Assembly: GCF_002836975.1 (NCBI RefSeq)
Contig: NZ_NIJK01000054.1
Coordinates: 1-64,000 of the forward strand
Length of the DNA: 64,000 nt
Source of the DNA: Shewanella indica
Lineage (GTDB): Bacteria > Pseudomonadota > Gammaproteobacteria > Enterobacterales > Shewanellaceae
Direction: 5' to 3'
Shown: positions 33,210 through 42,614 of the stretch, in pieces
How the letters are laid out: the number at the start of each line of letters is the position of its first letter
Numbering within the stretch: the stretch's first letter is position 1
Notes under the pieces: model-generated
The model's database searches: none
Told to the model about the DNA's origin: nothing
The model's input: only the letters and a program-made list of their open reading frames with translations
Position numbers and translations under genes: made by a program

Positions 33210-33614
33210 TTAAACCGGGCCCTGCTCCAGGCAGGGCACTTGTTCCAAAGCCTGATCCCAAGCGGCGCGCGTCTGACAAAAAATGTGCGCCTGGGGAGTC
33301 AGCCCCGGCTCTTCGTCCAGGCTACCTGCGGGTATTTGCAGCAGGCGGCCACCTTCGACCGCTTGGGGCAGCGCCGAGCCGCAAACGGCGCAAAAGTGGC
33401 GGCTGTGGCGGGTACCTGGCAGGGTAAACGCAGTAATGGCGTCCTGGCCACTGAGCCAGGTTAACTCGGCGCTGTCTGAAAACAGATTGGCACTGTGGGC
33501 CGAACCTGAATCCTTGCGGCAGCGACTGCAGTGACACAAAAAGAATTGCTGCAGCTCAGCGTTGATTTCAAAACGAACCTTGCCGCAAAGGCAACTGCCT
33601 CGATAGTGCTTCAT
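33210..33614 (-). CDS. GFA family zinc-binding protein
   Basis: A 134-residue protein of the same superfamily as the one at 28517 but only distantly similar. Cysteines: GSCLCGKVRF, FLCHCSRCRKDSGS and HFCAVCGSALP. I take the ATG at 33614, which has AAGGAGGAGGT directly upstream; the open frame extends 31 codons further without a start signal. It converges with the M20 peptidase gene. Function unknown; the cytosolic zinc-fold assignment is firm. Confidence 0.83.
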   Translation of the reverse strand: MKHYRGSCLCGKVRFEINAELQQFFLCHCSRCRKDSGSAHSANLFSDSAELTWLSGQDAITAFTLPGTRHSRHFCAVCGSALPQAVEGGRLLQIPAGSLDEEPGLTPQAHIFCQTRAAWDQALEQVPCLEQGPV

Positions 33615-33909
33615 ACCTCCTCCTTGGTGTTGATAGGTTACTCCCCTTCGAGCCCTTGCCAAAATCTTGGTTGCCCCTCCAGGCTCACTGGAGCAAGGAA
33701 TAAGCAAACGAGTTCATTCCAATGGCGTCGGTTGCCTGTAATGTAGGTCACCGAATCAAACCGCCAGTGTTGTACTTTGGACTTGAATCCGGGTTATCTG
33801 TTACCTGGGAGTCACTTTTTACTTCATAGTGTTGAAAAGTAGCTATAAAAAGATTTGAGCTGTGATTAGTTGCCAGGCTTTATTACTCAGCACGATTCTC
33901 TGTTTTGCA
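33615..33909. other. intergenic region, nothing recognised
   Basis: About 295 bases upstream of the leftward GFA gene and downstream of the leftward LysR gene. I saw no gene, hairpin terminator or clear promoter here. Confidence 0.4.
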
Positions 33910-34803
33910 CTAACAATGCACGCGATATGGCGCAAACTCGGACAGCAACCAGTCGATAAACAGCGCCGATTTACGTGGCAGACTGCTGGACTTGGGGGTT
34001 AACAGATAATAGCTGTAGGGGCTGATAAAGGGGGCTTCAAAGGGGATCACCAGAGTGCCGGCCTTGAGCTGATCTTCGATAAAGAAACGCGGGATCAGCG
34101 CCGCCCCCATGCCGCTGGCGGCGGCCTGACTCAGCATATAGAAATGCTCGACGCCAAACTTCTGCTCTGTGGTAAGTTTTATCCCCAGTTGCCTGGCCCA
34201 GTAAGGCCAAAGCTCAGGACGGGTGGTGTGTTTCAGCAGCGTCACCTGGTTGATATCTTCCAGTTGCTTTAGCTTGGGAGCCAGCAGTGGTGAGCACACC
34301 AGACACAGCTCTTCATCCATCAGTTTGATCACATTCACTCCCTGAGGCTCACTGGTGGCGGAGCGAATGGCGATGTCGTAGCGACCGCTGGCAAAGTCGA
34401 CGGCGAAGTCGCCTATGGTGAGATCCACATACAATTGCGGAAAGCGTGACTTAAATTCCTCCATTCTCGGGATTAACCAGTTGATGGTCAGGCTGGGCAA
34501 CACATTGATAGCCAGGGTCTGCGCCTTGAGACTTTGACGTTTCAACTCGGCGGTGGCATTGGCCAGGGTCTGCAGTGCCGCCTGCACCTGCGGCAGGTAT
34601 TGCCGCCCCTCATCAGTGAGCGCCAGTTGCCTGTGTTGACGCACAAACAGACTGAACCCCAGAAAACTCTCGAGTAAGCGCACCTGTTTGCTGATGGCAC
34701 CGTGGGTCACATACAGCTCCTGCGCCGCCAGGGTAATGCTTTGCAGCCTTGCCGCCGCCTCGAATGAACGCAGGGCATTGAGAGGCGGTAATTCCTGAAA
34801 CAT
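33910..34803 (-). CDS. LysR-family transcriptional regulator (GcvA-like)
   Basis: A 297-residue DNA-binding regulator. The N-terminal winged helix (about 7-65) reads LNALRSFEAAARLQSITLAAQELYVTHGAISKQVRLLE, the style of the GcvA subgroup. The effector domain holds LPSLTINWLIPRMEEFKSRFPQLYVDL and DIAIRSAT. I choose the ATG at 34803 with GGAG six bases upstream. It is divergent from the TSUP transporter gene at 34925 with 121 bases between, the usual layout for a LysR regulator and its target. Target and ligand are inferred only from position. Confidence 0.85.
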   Translation of the reverse strand: MFQELPPLNALRSFEAAARLQSITLAAQELYVTHGAISKQVRLLESFLGFSLFVRQHRQLALTDEGRQYLPQVQAALQTLANATAELKRQSLKAQTLAINVLPSLTINWLIPRMEEFKSRFPQLYVDLTIGDFAVDFASGRYDIAIRSATSEPQGVNVIKLMDEELCLVCSPLLAPKLKQLEDINQVTLLKHTTRPELWPYWARQLGIKLTTEQKFGVEHFYMLSQAAASGMGAALIPRFFIEDQLKAGTLVIPFEAPFISPYSYYLLTPKSSSLPRKSALFIDWLLSEFAPYRVHC

Positions 34804-34924
34804 GTTTTCTCCGCTGTTTATTGTGTGAGAAAATCTCACGTGAAAACGAGAATAACTCCTTTGCCTTTTGCGGGCAAACTGCGTCTAATAGCAATCCTTC
34901 AACTCAGTATTCGATAACATAAAA

Positions 34925-35698
34925 ATGGCATTTGAACTCACTTTGCAATTGGCTACGGTTCTGTTTTTGGTTGCTCTGGTGGCGGGCTTTATTGACTCTA
35001 TCGCCGGTGGCGGTGGCCTGTTGACTATTCCGGCGCTTATGTGGGCCGGACTGCCTCCGGCGACTGCACTCGGCACCAACAAGCTACAGGCCTGTGGTGG
35101 CAGTTTCTTCGCCAGCCTCTACTTTGTCCGTAAAGGAATGGTGAATTTGGGTGATATGAAACTGGCAATTGGCTGCGCCTTTGTCGGCGCCTCAGTCGGT
35201 ACGATTTTGGTTCAGTTGATAGATGCCAGTGTGCTGGAGTTGATGCTGCCGTTTCTTATTTTGGCTATTGGTTGTTACTTCTTGTTTTCCAAAAAAATTA
35301 CCGAAGATGACCGCGCCAGGGTTCTGACACCTGGGGTATTTGCCTTTACCGCCGCACTCGGGGTGGGTTTGTATGACGGCTTTTTCGGCCCGGGCACCGG
35401 CAGCTTCTTTGCCCTGGCGTTTGTGTCTTTGGCGGGGTTCGGTCTGGCCAAGGCGACGGCTCATGCCAAGGTACTGAATTTTTCCACCAATATTGCTTCG
35501 CTCATCTTTTTTGCCCTCGGTGGCAAGGTGGTGTGGCTGCTGGGGTTGGTGATGCTGGCAGGGCAGGCCGCCGGGGCGACTCTGGGCTCTCGTCTGGTGA
35601 TCACCAAGGGCAGCAAGATCATCAAGCCGCTGGTGGTGGTCATGTCTCTGGTGATGAGCCTCAAGCTGCTGGCCGATCAATATCAGTGGAGTTTTTAA
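34925..35698 (+). CDS. TSUP (TauE/SafE/YfcA) family transporter
   Basis: A 257-residue inner-membrane protein with about eight helices in two related halves. Family motifs are present in both: VAGFIDSIAGGGGLLTIPALMWAGLPPATALGTNKL in the first, and LYDGFFGPGTGSFFALAFVSLAGFGLAKATAHAKVLNFSTNIASLIFF in the second. Members export or import sulfite, sulfoacetate or other organosulfur anions; YfcA itself is uncharacterised. The adjacent divergent LysR gene may control it. Substrate unknown. Confidence 0.88.
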   Translation: MAFELTLQLATVLFLVALVAGFIDSIAGGGGLLTIPALMWAGLPPATALGTNKLQACGGSFFASLYFVRKGMVNLGDMKLAIGCAFVGASVGTILVQLIDASVLELMLPFLILAIGCYFLFSKKITEDDRARVLTPGVFAFTAALGVGLYDGFFGPGTGSFFALAFVSLAGFGLAKATAHAKVLNFSTNIASLIFFALGGKVVWLLGLVMLAGQAAGATLGSRLVITKGSKIIKPLVVVMSLVMSLKLLADQYQWSF

Positions 35699-35822
35699 AC
35701 CCAAATAAGACAGACGGCTGAGTGGTAAGCACTCGGTCGCAGAACCTCGGCAGACGCATATACTATTGCATTGATTTTGCATACCATAAGGCTCACGTAT
35801 TCGCCTGCAATCTTAGCGCCCA

Positions 35823-36965
35823 ATGAAATTTATCCATACCTCGGACTGGCATATCGGTCGGCAACTGCACAACGAGTCGCTGCTGGATGAACAAGCTTAT
35901 ATGCTTGAGCAGATAGTGGCACTTGCCGCTGAGCATCAGGTTGATGCCCTGGTGGTTGCCGGTGACATATATGACCGTTCGATCCCGCCTGCCAGCGCGG
36001 TTGCCCTGCTGGATAAGTTCCTCAATACCCTGCTCAATGAGCATCAAATTCCTGTGCTTATGATAGCCGGCAATCACGACGGCCAGGAGCGGCTGGGGTT
36101 TGCGGCGCGGCAAATGGCCGCCAGCGGCCTTTATATTAGCGGCCCTCTGCAAGCGCAGGTTAAGCCGCTTATCCTCAAAGGCCGTGACGGCGATGCCTGT
36201 TTCTATCCCATTCCCTATGCCGAGCCGGCGCAGGTAAGGCATGTGCTGGAGGTAGATGCCGGCAGTCATCAGCAGGCGATGGCCTGCTTGCTGGAGCAGG
36301 TTCAGGCGCACGACAGCCAAGGCCTGCCCAAGGTAGTGGTGGCCCACTGTTTCCTCGATGGCGGCAATGAGTCTGAATCCGAGCGGCCCTTGAGTATCGG
36401 CGGCGCCGATAAAATCGACCCTGCACTCTTTTGCGGCTTTGACTACGCAGCGCTCGGGCATCTGCATGGCCCGCAATACAAGGGCGCCGAGCACGTGCGT
36501 TATTCGGGCTCGCCGCTGAAATATTCCTTCAGTGAACACAAACAGAAAAAATCCGTGACTCTGGTGGAGCTGAGCGCAGCTAATACCCCAAAAATCACTC
36601 TGCTACCGCTAAAACCCAGGCGGGATGTGAGGGTGATTGAAGGCCTGCTCGATGAACTGTTGCAACAGGGCGAAAAAGATCCGGGGTGGGAAGATTACCT
36701 GATGGTGCGTCTGCTCGATACCCAGGCGCTGCTGGATCCCATGGGCAAGCTGCGCGGCGTCTATCCCAATGTGCTGCATCTGGAGCGCACGGGCCTGATG
36801 TCCCGGCAGCAGGGGCAGGAGATTGGCCGCGACAGAATCAAAAAAGGTGATCTCGACATGTTCAGCGATTTTTTCAGTCAGGTGCAGGGTGAAGCCATGA
36901 CAGAGGCGCAGCAGCAGACCATGAGCCGTTTGATTGAAGAGTTGCACAGGGAGCAGGAACAATGA
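35823..36965 (+). CDS. sbcD: SbcCD nuclease, SbcD subunit
   Basis: A 380-residue Mre11-type nuclease subunit. Metal-binding phosphoesterase motifs: TSDWHIGRQLHNESLLDEQ, AGDIYDRSIPPASAV, IAGNHDGQERLGF, VVAHCFLDGG and YAALGHLHGPQ. The complex opens hairpins and palindromes stalled at replication forks and processes double-strand ends. The coding end overlaps the sbcC start by four bases (ATGA), so translation is coupled. Length is close to E. coli SbcD (400). Confidence 0.96.
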   Translation: MKFIHTSDWHIGRQLHNESLLDEQAYMLEQIVALAAEHQVDALVVAGDIYDRSIPPASAVALLDKFLNTLLNEHQIPVLMIAGNHDGQERLGFAARQMAASGLYISGPLQAQVKPLILKGRDGDACFYPIPYAEPAQVRHVLEVDAGSHQQAMACLLEQVQAHDSQGLPKVVVAHCFLDGGNESESERPLSIGGADKIDPALFCGFDYAALGHLHGPQYKGAEHVRYSGSPLKYSFSEHKQKKSVTLVELSAANTPKITLLPLKPRRDVRVIEGLLDELLQQGEKDPGWEDYLMVRLLDTQALLDPMGKLRGVYPNVLHLERTGLMSRQQGQEIGRDRIKKGDLDMFSDFFSQVQGEAMTEAQQQTMSRLIEELHREQEQ

Positions 36966-39900
36966 GACCGCTGATTTTGGAAATGCGCGCCTTCGGCCCC
37001 TTCGCCGATTGTCAGCGCATCGACTTTACCGAGCTGGGCGACAAGCCGCTGTTTCTGATCAATGGCCCCACAGGGGCGGGCAAGACCACGATTCTGGATG
37101 CCATCTGTTTTGCCCTGTACGGCAAAACCACAGGTAACGAGCGAGAAGGCAGCCAGATGCGCTGCGACAATGCCGATGACGGCCTGCTTACCGAAGTGTA
37201 TTTCAGTTTTGAATTGGGGCAAAAACGCTACAGCATTCGTCGTTGCCCCGAGCAGCAAAGAGCCAAAAGCCGGGGCGAGGGTTTTACCCTGCAAAAGAGC
37301 GAGGCGGAACTCAAGCGGCTGATGCCCGATGGCACTGAAGAGTTGCTGGTGGCCAGTAAGGTCACGGATGCCAACGCCTGCATCGAAGAGTTGACCGGCC
37401 TGGATGTGGATCAGTTTCGCCAGGTGATGGTGCTGCCCCAGGGCAAGTTCCGCGAGCTTTTGCTGGCAGACTCCAAAGAGCGGGAAAAGATCTTCAGCCA
37501 GCTGTTTCAAACCCATATCTATCGCCGCATTGAAGAGCGCCTCAAACAGCAGGCGCTGGAAATCAAGGCAAAGGCCAGAGACTTGCAATCACGCCGCGCC
37601 GGGATTTTGGAAACTGCCGGTGTCGAGAGTCTCGAGCAGTTGACTGCAGAAATTGCTGCGCTGTCCCCCGCTTTGGCCGAGGCGATAGGTAACAAACAAA
37701 AAGCCAGCGAAGCCTTGGCCCAGAGTGCCAAGACGCTCGATAACGCCAAGGCGTTAACCGCCGAGTTTGAGCGCCGCAAGCTGCTACAAACCCAGCTTGA
37801 TGCGCTTGAGCAGCGGCGCGCTGAAATCGAGCTGCACCAGCAGACATTGGAGAAAGCCCGCAAGGCTGAAAAGCTGCTGCCAAGCCTCAAAGAGTTGCAG
37901 TTTCGCCAGCAGGAGTGGCAGCAGGCTAAAGCCAAGGAGGCTGACTATGCCAAGCAGTTGCAGAGCGCCGAGCAGCGTCTGAAACAGGCTACAGATGACA
38001 AGGCAACACTCGCCGAGTTGGATGAGCACGCTAATAAGCTGCTACGGGAGCTTGAACAGCTCGACAAGCTGCAGCCGGCTATTAACGAGCTTAAGCAACT
38101 GACCGAGGAGCATGAGCTTGGCCTAGTGGAGCTTGGGCGCCTTGAACGGGCAGAGCAGCAGAGTCGCACTGAGCTGGAACAATTGCAGCAGCAACAACAA
38201 CAGCTTAAGTTAGAGGCGAACGAACTGTTCTCAAGCGCCGAGCGCCAAGGGCCGTTGCATCAGGCACTGGCGGCGTTGAACACTCGCCTGGAGAAGACGG
38301 AGCAGCTCGGGCACATTAAGCAAAAATGGCAGCAAGCCCAAGTTAGCATGCAGCAGGCCGAGGCCCATGGTCATCAATGCAAGGCCGAAAGACAGAGCGC
38401 CGAAACGGAACATCAAAGGTTGCAACTGGCCTGGCATACAGGCCAGGCGGCTATTTTGGCGGCCAAGCTGCAGCCGGGGCAGCCTTGCCCCGTATGCGGC
38501 GGCTTGGAACATCCGGCACCGGCCGATATGGCGCAGGATATTCCGGGTGAAGCCGAGCTCAATCGGGCGAGAGATGCCGAGCAGCAAGCCTCGGCAAGGC
38601 ATGAGGCGGCCCGCAGCGATTATCGTCATATCAAGCGGCAAACAGAGGAGTTACAGCTCGAGCTGCAGCGCTTGAGCGCTGAGTTACAGGCCTTTATCGC
38701 CGCGGATGTTACGACAGGTGTTACGGCTGATGTTAAGACTGGTGTTACGACAGAGGTTAAGGCTGACGCCGCTATGGATGCCGACTCCTATGTCAAAGCC
38801 GATCTCGCTAGTGAAATAGACAGGCTTGAGTCCCGGCGCAGGCAGCTGCTCAATGAGTTGCAACAGGCCGAAGCGGCTCAAACCCGCCTCAATAACTGCA
38901 GGAAGCAATTGCAGCAGGCCGAGCAGCAAGTGGAGCAGCGACTCAAATACAGAGAGACTCAATTACAGCAGTTGCAGCAGCTAAGAGAGCAGTTGAGTCT
39001 TGCGGGAGCCCGTAAAGACACGGCACTTGCTGCTCTGCCCGGTGAATATCATGCTCTGGCAGCCGAGGCGGCGCTTGAACTGATGGCGCGGCAACTTGAG
39101 CAAAAGCAGAGTGAGTGGCAACAGCTCAAACAGCGACAGCAAGATATCAATCAACAGTATACCGAGGCCGTCAGCCAGCATAAGGCGCTGATACAGGCCT
39201 TGACATCGGGCCGTGAAGACAGCGCCCGGGCCGAGCAGTTTGCCATCAAAGCGCAGCAAACGCTTGATGATGCCCTGAAGCAATCTGGATTTACTGATCG
39301 CCAAACCTTGGAACAGGCGCAGCTGGATGAAGCGCAGATGCAGGCATTGGCTGAGAAGATAGAAGTTTGGCGCACGCAGCGCTTTGAGCAGCAGGCGCTG
39401 CTCAAAGCCATGGATGAGCGGCTCGCCGGACAAAGCCTGCCTGAGCTTGGGCAGCTTGAAAGCTTCTGGCAGCAACAGCAGCAGCAACTCGCCGAGGCGG
39501 AGTCTGCCTGGCAGACGCTCAACAACCGAATGCAGAGCCTTAAAGCTACAGAAGCCCAGCTCAATAAAGAAGCGCTAGCTACGCAGGCGCTGGAGCAGGA
39601 ATACGCGCTTATTGGCACTCTGAGTGATGTGGCCAATGGCAACAGCCATAGCAAGGTGAGTCTGCAGCGCTTTGTGCTCAGTGTTTTGCTCGATGATGTG
39701 CTGCTCGAGGCCAGTCGCCGTTTGGCGCTGATGAGCAAAGGCCGCTACCGCTTGCTGCGCAAAGAGGACAGGGCCAAGGGCAATAAGGCCTCTGGTCTGG
39801 AGCTTGAGGTGGAAGATGCTTACAGCTCCAAGGTGCGCCCTGTGGCGACACTTAGCGGCGGTGAGAGTTTTATGGCGGCCTTGTCGCTGGCGCTGGGACT

Positions 39901-40144
39901 CTCTGATGTGGTGCAAGCTTATGCCGGTGGTATCAAGCTCGATACCCTGTTTATTGATGAAGGTTTTGGCAGCCTGGATCAGGACTCACTGGAACTGGCG
40001 GTTCGTACCCTGATGGATCTGCAATCCAGTGGCCGCATGATAGGGGTTATTTCCCATGTGTCGGAGATGAAAGAGCAGATAAGCTGCCGTATAGATATCA
40101 GCAAGCATGCACTGGGTAGCAGCATTCGCCTGGTTACAGCTTGA
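36962..40144 (+). CDS. sbcC: SbcCD nuclease, SbcC ATPase subunit
   Basis: A 1060-residue Rad50-type SMC ATPase. Walker A NGPTGAGKTTILDAI at about 34-48; Q-loop region VMVLPQGKFRELLLADSKERE; long Gln/Glu/Leu-rich coiled coil; zinc hook CPVC (Cys509 and Cys512) in GQPCPVCGGLEHPAP; returning coil; signature LSGGESFMAALSLALGLSDV at about 963; Walker B LDTLFIDEGFGSLDQ at about 995. The returning coil is interrupted about 65 residues after the hook by a Thr/Val/Asp segment made of a 24-bp tandem repeat (38705-38752), which is not coiled-coil-like. Otherwise length is as in E. coli (1048). Confidence 0.96.
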   Translation: MRPLILEMRAFGPFADCQRIDFTELGDKPLFLINGPTGAGKTTILDAICFALYGKTTGNEREGSQMRCDNADDGLLTEVYFSFELGQKRYSIRRCPEQQRAKSRGEGFTLQKSEAELKRLMPDGTEELLVASKVTDANACIEELTGLDVDQFRQVMVLPQGKFRELLLADSKEREKIFSQLFQTHIYRRIEERLKQQALEIKAKARDLQSRRAGILETAGVESLEQLTAEIAALSPALAEAIGNKQKASEALAQSAKTLDNAKALTAEFERRKLLQTQLDALEQRRAEIELHQQTLEKARKAEKLLPSLKELQFRQQEWQQAKAKEADYAKQLQSAEQRLKQATDDKATLAELDEHANKLLRELEQLDKLQPAINELKQLTEEHELGLVELGRLERAEQQSRTELEQLQQQQQQLKLEANELFSSAERQGPLHQALAALNTRLEKTEQLGHIKQKWQQAQVSMQQAEAHGHQCKAERQSAETEHQRLQLAWHTGQAAILAAKLQPGQPCPVCGGLEHPAPADMAQDIPGEAELNRARDAEQQASARHEAARSDYRHIKRQTEELQLELQRLSAELQAFIAADVTTGVTADVKTGVTTEVKADAAMDADSYVKADLASEIDRLESRRRQLLNELQQAEAAQTRLNNCRKQLQQAEQQVEQRLKYRETQLQQLQQLREQLSLAGARKDTALAALPGEYHALAAEAALELMARQLEQKQSEWQQLKQRQQDINQQYTEAVSQHKALIQALTSGREDSARAEQFAIKAQQTLDDALKQSGFTDRQTLEQAQLDEAQMQALAEKIEVWRTQRFEQQALLKAMDERLAGQSLPELGQLESFWQQQQQQLAEAESAWQTLNNRMQSLKATEAQLNKEALATQALEQEYALIGTLSDVANGNSHSKVSLQRFVLSVLLDDVLLEASRRLALMSKGRYRLLRKEDRAKGNKASGLELEVEDAYSSKVRPVATLSGGESFMAALSLALGLSDVVQAYAGGIKLDTLFIDEGFGSLDQDSLELAVRTLMDLQSSGRMIGVISHVSEMKEQISCRIDISKHALGSSIRLVTA
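38705..38752 (+). repeat. 24-bp tandem repeat inside sbcC, two copies plus a partial third
   Basis: Units 38705-38728 (DVTTGVTA) and 38729-38752 (DVKTGVTT), followed by a decayed copy (EVKADAAM). In frame, in the coiled-coil region after the zinc hook. Confidence 0.85.
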
Positions 40145-40215
40145 TGCAAACAGGGCAAATTTGTCGGTCAAATCTGAAATCCACCCAGTAATCATGGGGT
40201 TTTGGCGAATAATAC

Positions 40216-40243
40216 TTGTCTCAGGGACTTTTTTTGATATAAG
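40216..40243 (+). promoter_or_regulatory. candidate sigma-70 promoter for mepM
   Basis: TTGTCT (40216-40221), 16-base spacer, TATAAG (40238-40243). A second TATAAT at 40345-40350 lies only 4 bases before the ATG at 40355 and has no well-spaced -35. Confidence 0.45.
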
Positions 40244-40354
40244 TTTGCAGTTGGCCCCTTGAAAATAGGGGTTCCAGCTATTGGTTTTTTCAGTTTGAAC
40301 TCGGTGAGGCAACAGTTGCAGACAGATAGAATATCCTGGTTGAGTATAATCCCT

Positions 40355-41599
40355 ATGCGTTTGCAGACCTTACCATCCTTTCACAAGAAGCTGCTGCTCA
40401 GCTCTGGGTTATTGGTGGGCGCGGCGCTGCTTTGGCCCGGGACTCATGAAGTCACCCCACAACGTATTCCCTTGCATCTGGATATTGAAGCTCTGCTGCC
40501 TCAAGTCGGCACTGAGCCTTCGGTTGTTGAGTTGGCCGGTCCGGACTTTGAACGCGTGATCCAAAGTGGTGACACCCTCAGTGTATTGTTTCAAAAGGCG
40601 GGGGTTGGCCAGCAGACCATGTACAAGGTGTTGGAAGCCGATTTGGATATCTTGGCACTCGATACCCTGCAACCGGGTAACAGGATCCGTTTCTGGCTTG
40701 ATGAACAGGGCAATCTGACCCAGTTGGAACTCTACTTCAACGCCGCGCATCAGGTACTGTTCAAGCGCTTCGACGATGGCGGTTATGGGGTTGAAGAGAT
40801 CAACATCGAAGGCGTCTGGCAAAACCGGATTGTCAGCGGTGAGATCCAAGGTTCTTTCTATCGCTCGGCGCAGCGAGTCGGTCTGAGCGCCGCCGAAATT
40901 CAAAAAATTGAAAGCTTGTTGAAAGAAAAGCTCAATTTTGCCCGGGATCTGCGTGCCGGTGACCACTTTTCTGTGCTGATGAATGATCAGTACATAGAAG
41001 GGGAGTCGACCGGTGTCAGCCAGGTGTTGGGATTACGCATTCAAAACGGCCGCAATGAAATCACTGCGTTTCAGAGCACAGATGGCAACTTCTATGATGA
41101 GAAAGGGCGGAGTTTGGCGCGGGCCTTCCAGCGGATCCCGCTGGAGAAACGCTATAGGATCAGCTCATCATTCAACCCCAATCGCCGTCACCCGGTCACA
41201 GGGCGGGTTTCACCCCATAACGGCACCGACTTTGCCGTACCGATAGGCACCAAGGTAGTAGCACCGGGTGACGGAGTGGTGACTCTGGTGACCAATCATA
41301 GATACGCCGGTAAATATATAGTGATAGAACATGGCAACAAATACCGTACCCGATATCTGCATCTGTCCAAACCTTTGGTGCATAAGGGGCAGAGGGTCAG
41401 TCGTGGCCAGGTTATTGCGCTTTCCGGTAATACCGGGCGTTCGACCGGGCCGCATCTGCATTATGAATTTCATGTCAACGGGCGGCCGGTGAATGCCATG
41501 AAGGCGGATATCCCCATGGCCAGCCAACTCTCCAAAGAGCAGATGCGTGAGTTCAGTCAATTGGTCAGCACCCGCAAGATGATGATGGATCTCGGTTAA
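40355..41599 (+). CDS. mepM: M23 peptidoglycan DD-endopeptidase (MepM-like)
   Basis: A 414-residue membrane-anchored murein hydrolase that cuts peptide cross-links during growth. One N-terminal membrane helix (about 13-28), a LysM-like/opacity domain (SGDTLSVLFQKAGV), then the Csd3-like middle domain. The LytM catalytic domain (about 285-385) has HNGTDFAVPIGTKVVAPGDG, the zinc His and Asp, and GRSTGPHLHYEFHVNGRPVN. The LPSFHKKLLLSS segment aligns with LPRPHRVMLGS in E. coli MepM. Start is uncertain: ATG 40355 lacks a ribosome site, whereas an in-frame TTG at 40316 has GTGAGG seven bases upstream and would add 13 residues. Confidence 0.88.
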   Translation: MRLQTLPSFHKKLLLSSGLLVGAALLWPGTHEVTPQRIPLHLDIEALLPQVGTEPSVVELAGPDFERVIQSGDTLSVLFQKAGVGQQTMYKVLEADLDILALDTLQPGNRIRFWLDEQGNLTQLELYFNAAHQVLFKRFDDGGYGVEEINIEGVWQNRIVSGEIQGSFYRSAQRVGLSAAEIQKIESLLKEKLNFARDLRAGDHFSVLMNDQYIEGESTGVSQVLGLRIQNGRNEITAFQSTDGNFYDEKGRSLARAFQRIPLEKRYRISSSFNPNRRHPVTGRVSPHNGTDFAVPIGTKVVAPGDGVVTLVTNHRYAGKYIVIEHGNKYRTRYLHLSKPLVHKGQRVSRGQVIALSGNTGRSTGPHLHYEFHVNGRPVNAMKADIPMASQLSKEQMREFSQLVSTRKMMMDLG

Positions 41600-41624
41600 G
41601 TTTATTAATTATTGGTTTTGCAGT

Positions 41625-41655
41625 AGCCAGCGCTTAACGGCGCTGGCTTTTTTTA
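41625..41655 (+). terminator. mepM terminator
   Basis: AGCCAGCGC-ttaacg-GCGCTGGCT, perfect 9-bp stem followed by seven T. Confidence 0.92.
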
Positions 41656-41725
41656 TAAGCCAATTTTACCCATCCAGACCCATTTGTTAGGGTGTGGAGA
41701 AAACCTGAGTGCAACAGGAGGAAAA

Positions 41726-42577
41726 ATGAAGTTATGGCATGCACTGATATTGGTGTTATTGAGCCTGGCGCTGCCGGTTATGGCGGCTGAAGAGCCCCCA
41801 AAACCTTATTCGGAGCAGAGTATTTACGACAAACCCTTGATGGAGCGCTATGTGCTCGATGAGCTCAAGTCGATACGGCAAGATATGCAGTCGCTGGAAA
41901 AACGGGTCACGGTCGATATTACCGACCGTGAGTTGGCGGTGGCCGACAAGTCAATGAACTATGCCAATGTGACCGTGACCTACTTCTTCTATCTTATTGC
42001 CGCCGCTGTGTCTCTGATCGCCTTGGTGGGGTGGCAGTCACTCAAGGATATTCGCGACAAGACCCAGGAGATGGCCAACGAGAAGCTGGAGGCGATTGCC
42101 GCCCAATATGAGAAAAAGTTTCAGGAGATGGAGCGTGAGCTGAAACGCAAGAGCCGGATCATTACTGAAAACAACAAGGAAATTGAACGGATCAACGAGA
42201 TACACAACCTGTGGATCCGTGCTCAACATTCGCAGACGCCGGAGCAGCGAATTGAAATCTACAACGATATTCTCAAAATACGTCCGGGCGATCTCGAAGC
42301 CTTGACCTACAAGGCCGATGCCGCCATGGAAATGGGCGAGTATCACTGGGCGATGAGCATCTGTAACCGGGTGTTGGAAGTGGATCCCAAGAACGCCAAT
42401 GCGCTTTATCAGCGGGCCTGCGCCTTTACCCGCATGGGCTCGGAAGAGCAGGCGATTTCCGATCTGGAATTGGCTGTGGGTTTCAGTGCCTCACTCAGTG
42501 AGGCGGCCAAGGAGGAGAAAGACTTTGATTCCCTGCATGGCTACAAACGTTTTGACGATCTGATCAGCGACGACTGA
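41726..42577 (+). CDS. membrane-anchored coiled-coil/TPR protein of unknown function
   Basis: A 283-residue envelope protein. Visible in order: Sec signal peptide (1-20, ALPVMA), a periplasmic helical stretch (40-78), a membrane helix (about 82-103, FFYLIAAAVSLIALVGW), a cytoplasmic coiled coil (about 108-160, rich in Lys, Glu, Met and Gln), and two or more TPR units (about 172-260, with AHSQTPEQRIEIYNDILKIRPGD-like and MSICNRVLEVDPKNANALYQRACAF). CAGGAGG precedes the ATG at ideal spacing. TPRs suggest a scaffold for other proteins. It follows the mepM terminator, so it has its own promoter. I do not recognise a named family. Confidence 0.75.
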   Translation: MKLWHALILVLLSLALPVMAAEEPPKPYSEQSIYDKPLMERYVLDELKSIRQDMQSLEKRVTVDITDRELAVADKSMNYANVTVTYFFYLIAAAVSLIALVGWQSLKDIRDKTQEMANEKLEAIAAQYEKKFQEMERELKRKSRIITENNKEIERINEIHNLWIRAQHSQTPEQRIEIYNDILKIRPGDLEALTYKADAAMEMGEYHWAMSICNRVLEVDPKNANALYQRACAFTRMGSEEQAISDLELAVGFSASLSEAAKEEKDFDSLHGYKRFDDLISDD

Positions 42578-42614
42578 CAGTAATGTCGGGCAATTATCTA
42601 GTTCTGCGGAAGGG

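Noticed and set aside
28517..33614. GFA-family genes as part of the formaldehyde pathway at 55 kb
   Set aside because: They are over 20 kb away from frmA-fghA, not in an operon with it, and most GFA proteins have no shown role in formaldehyde handling.
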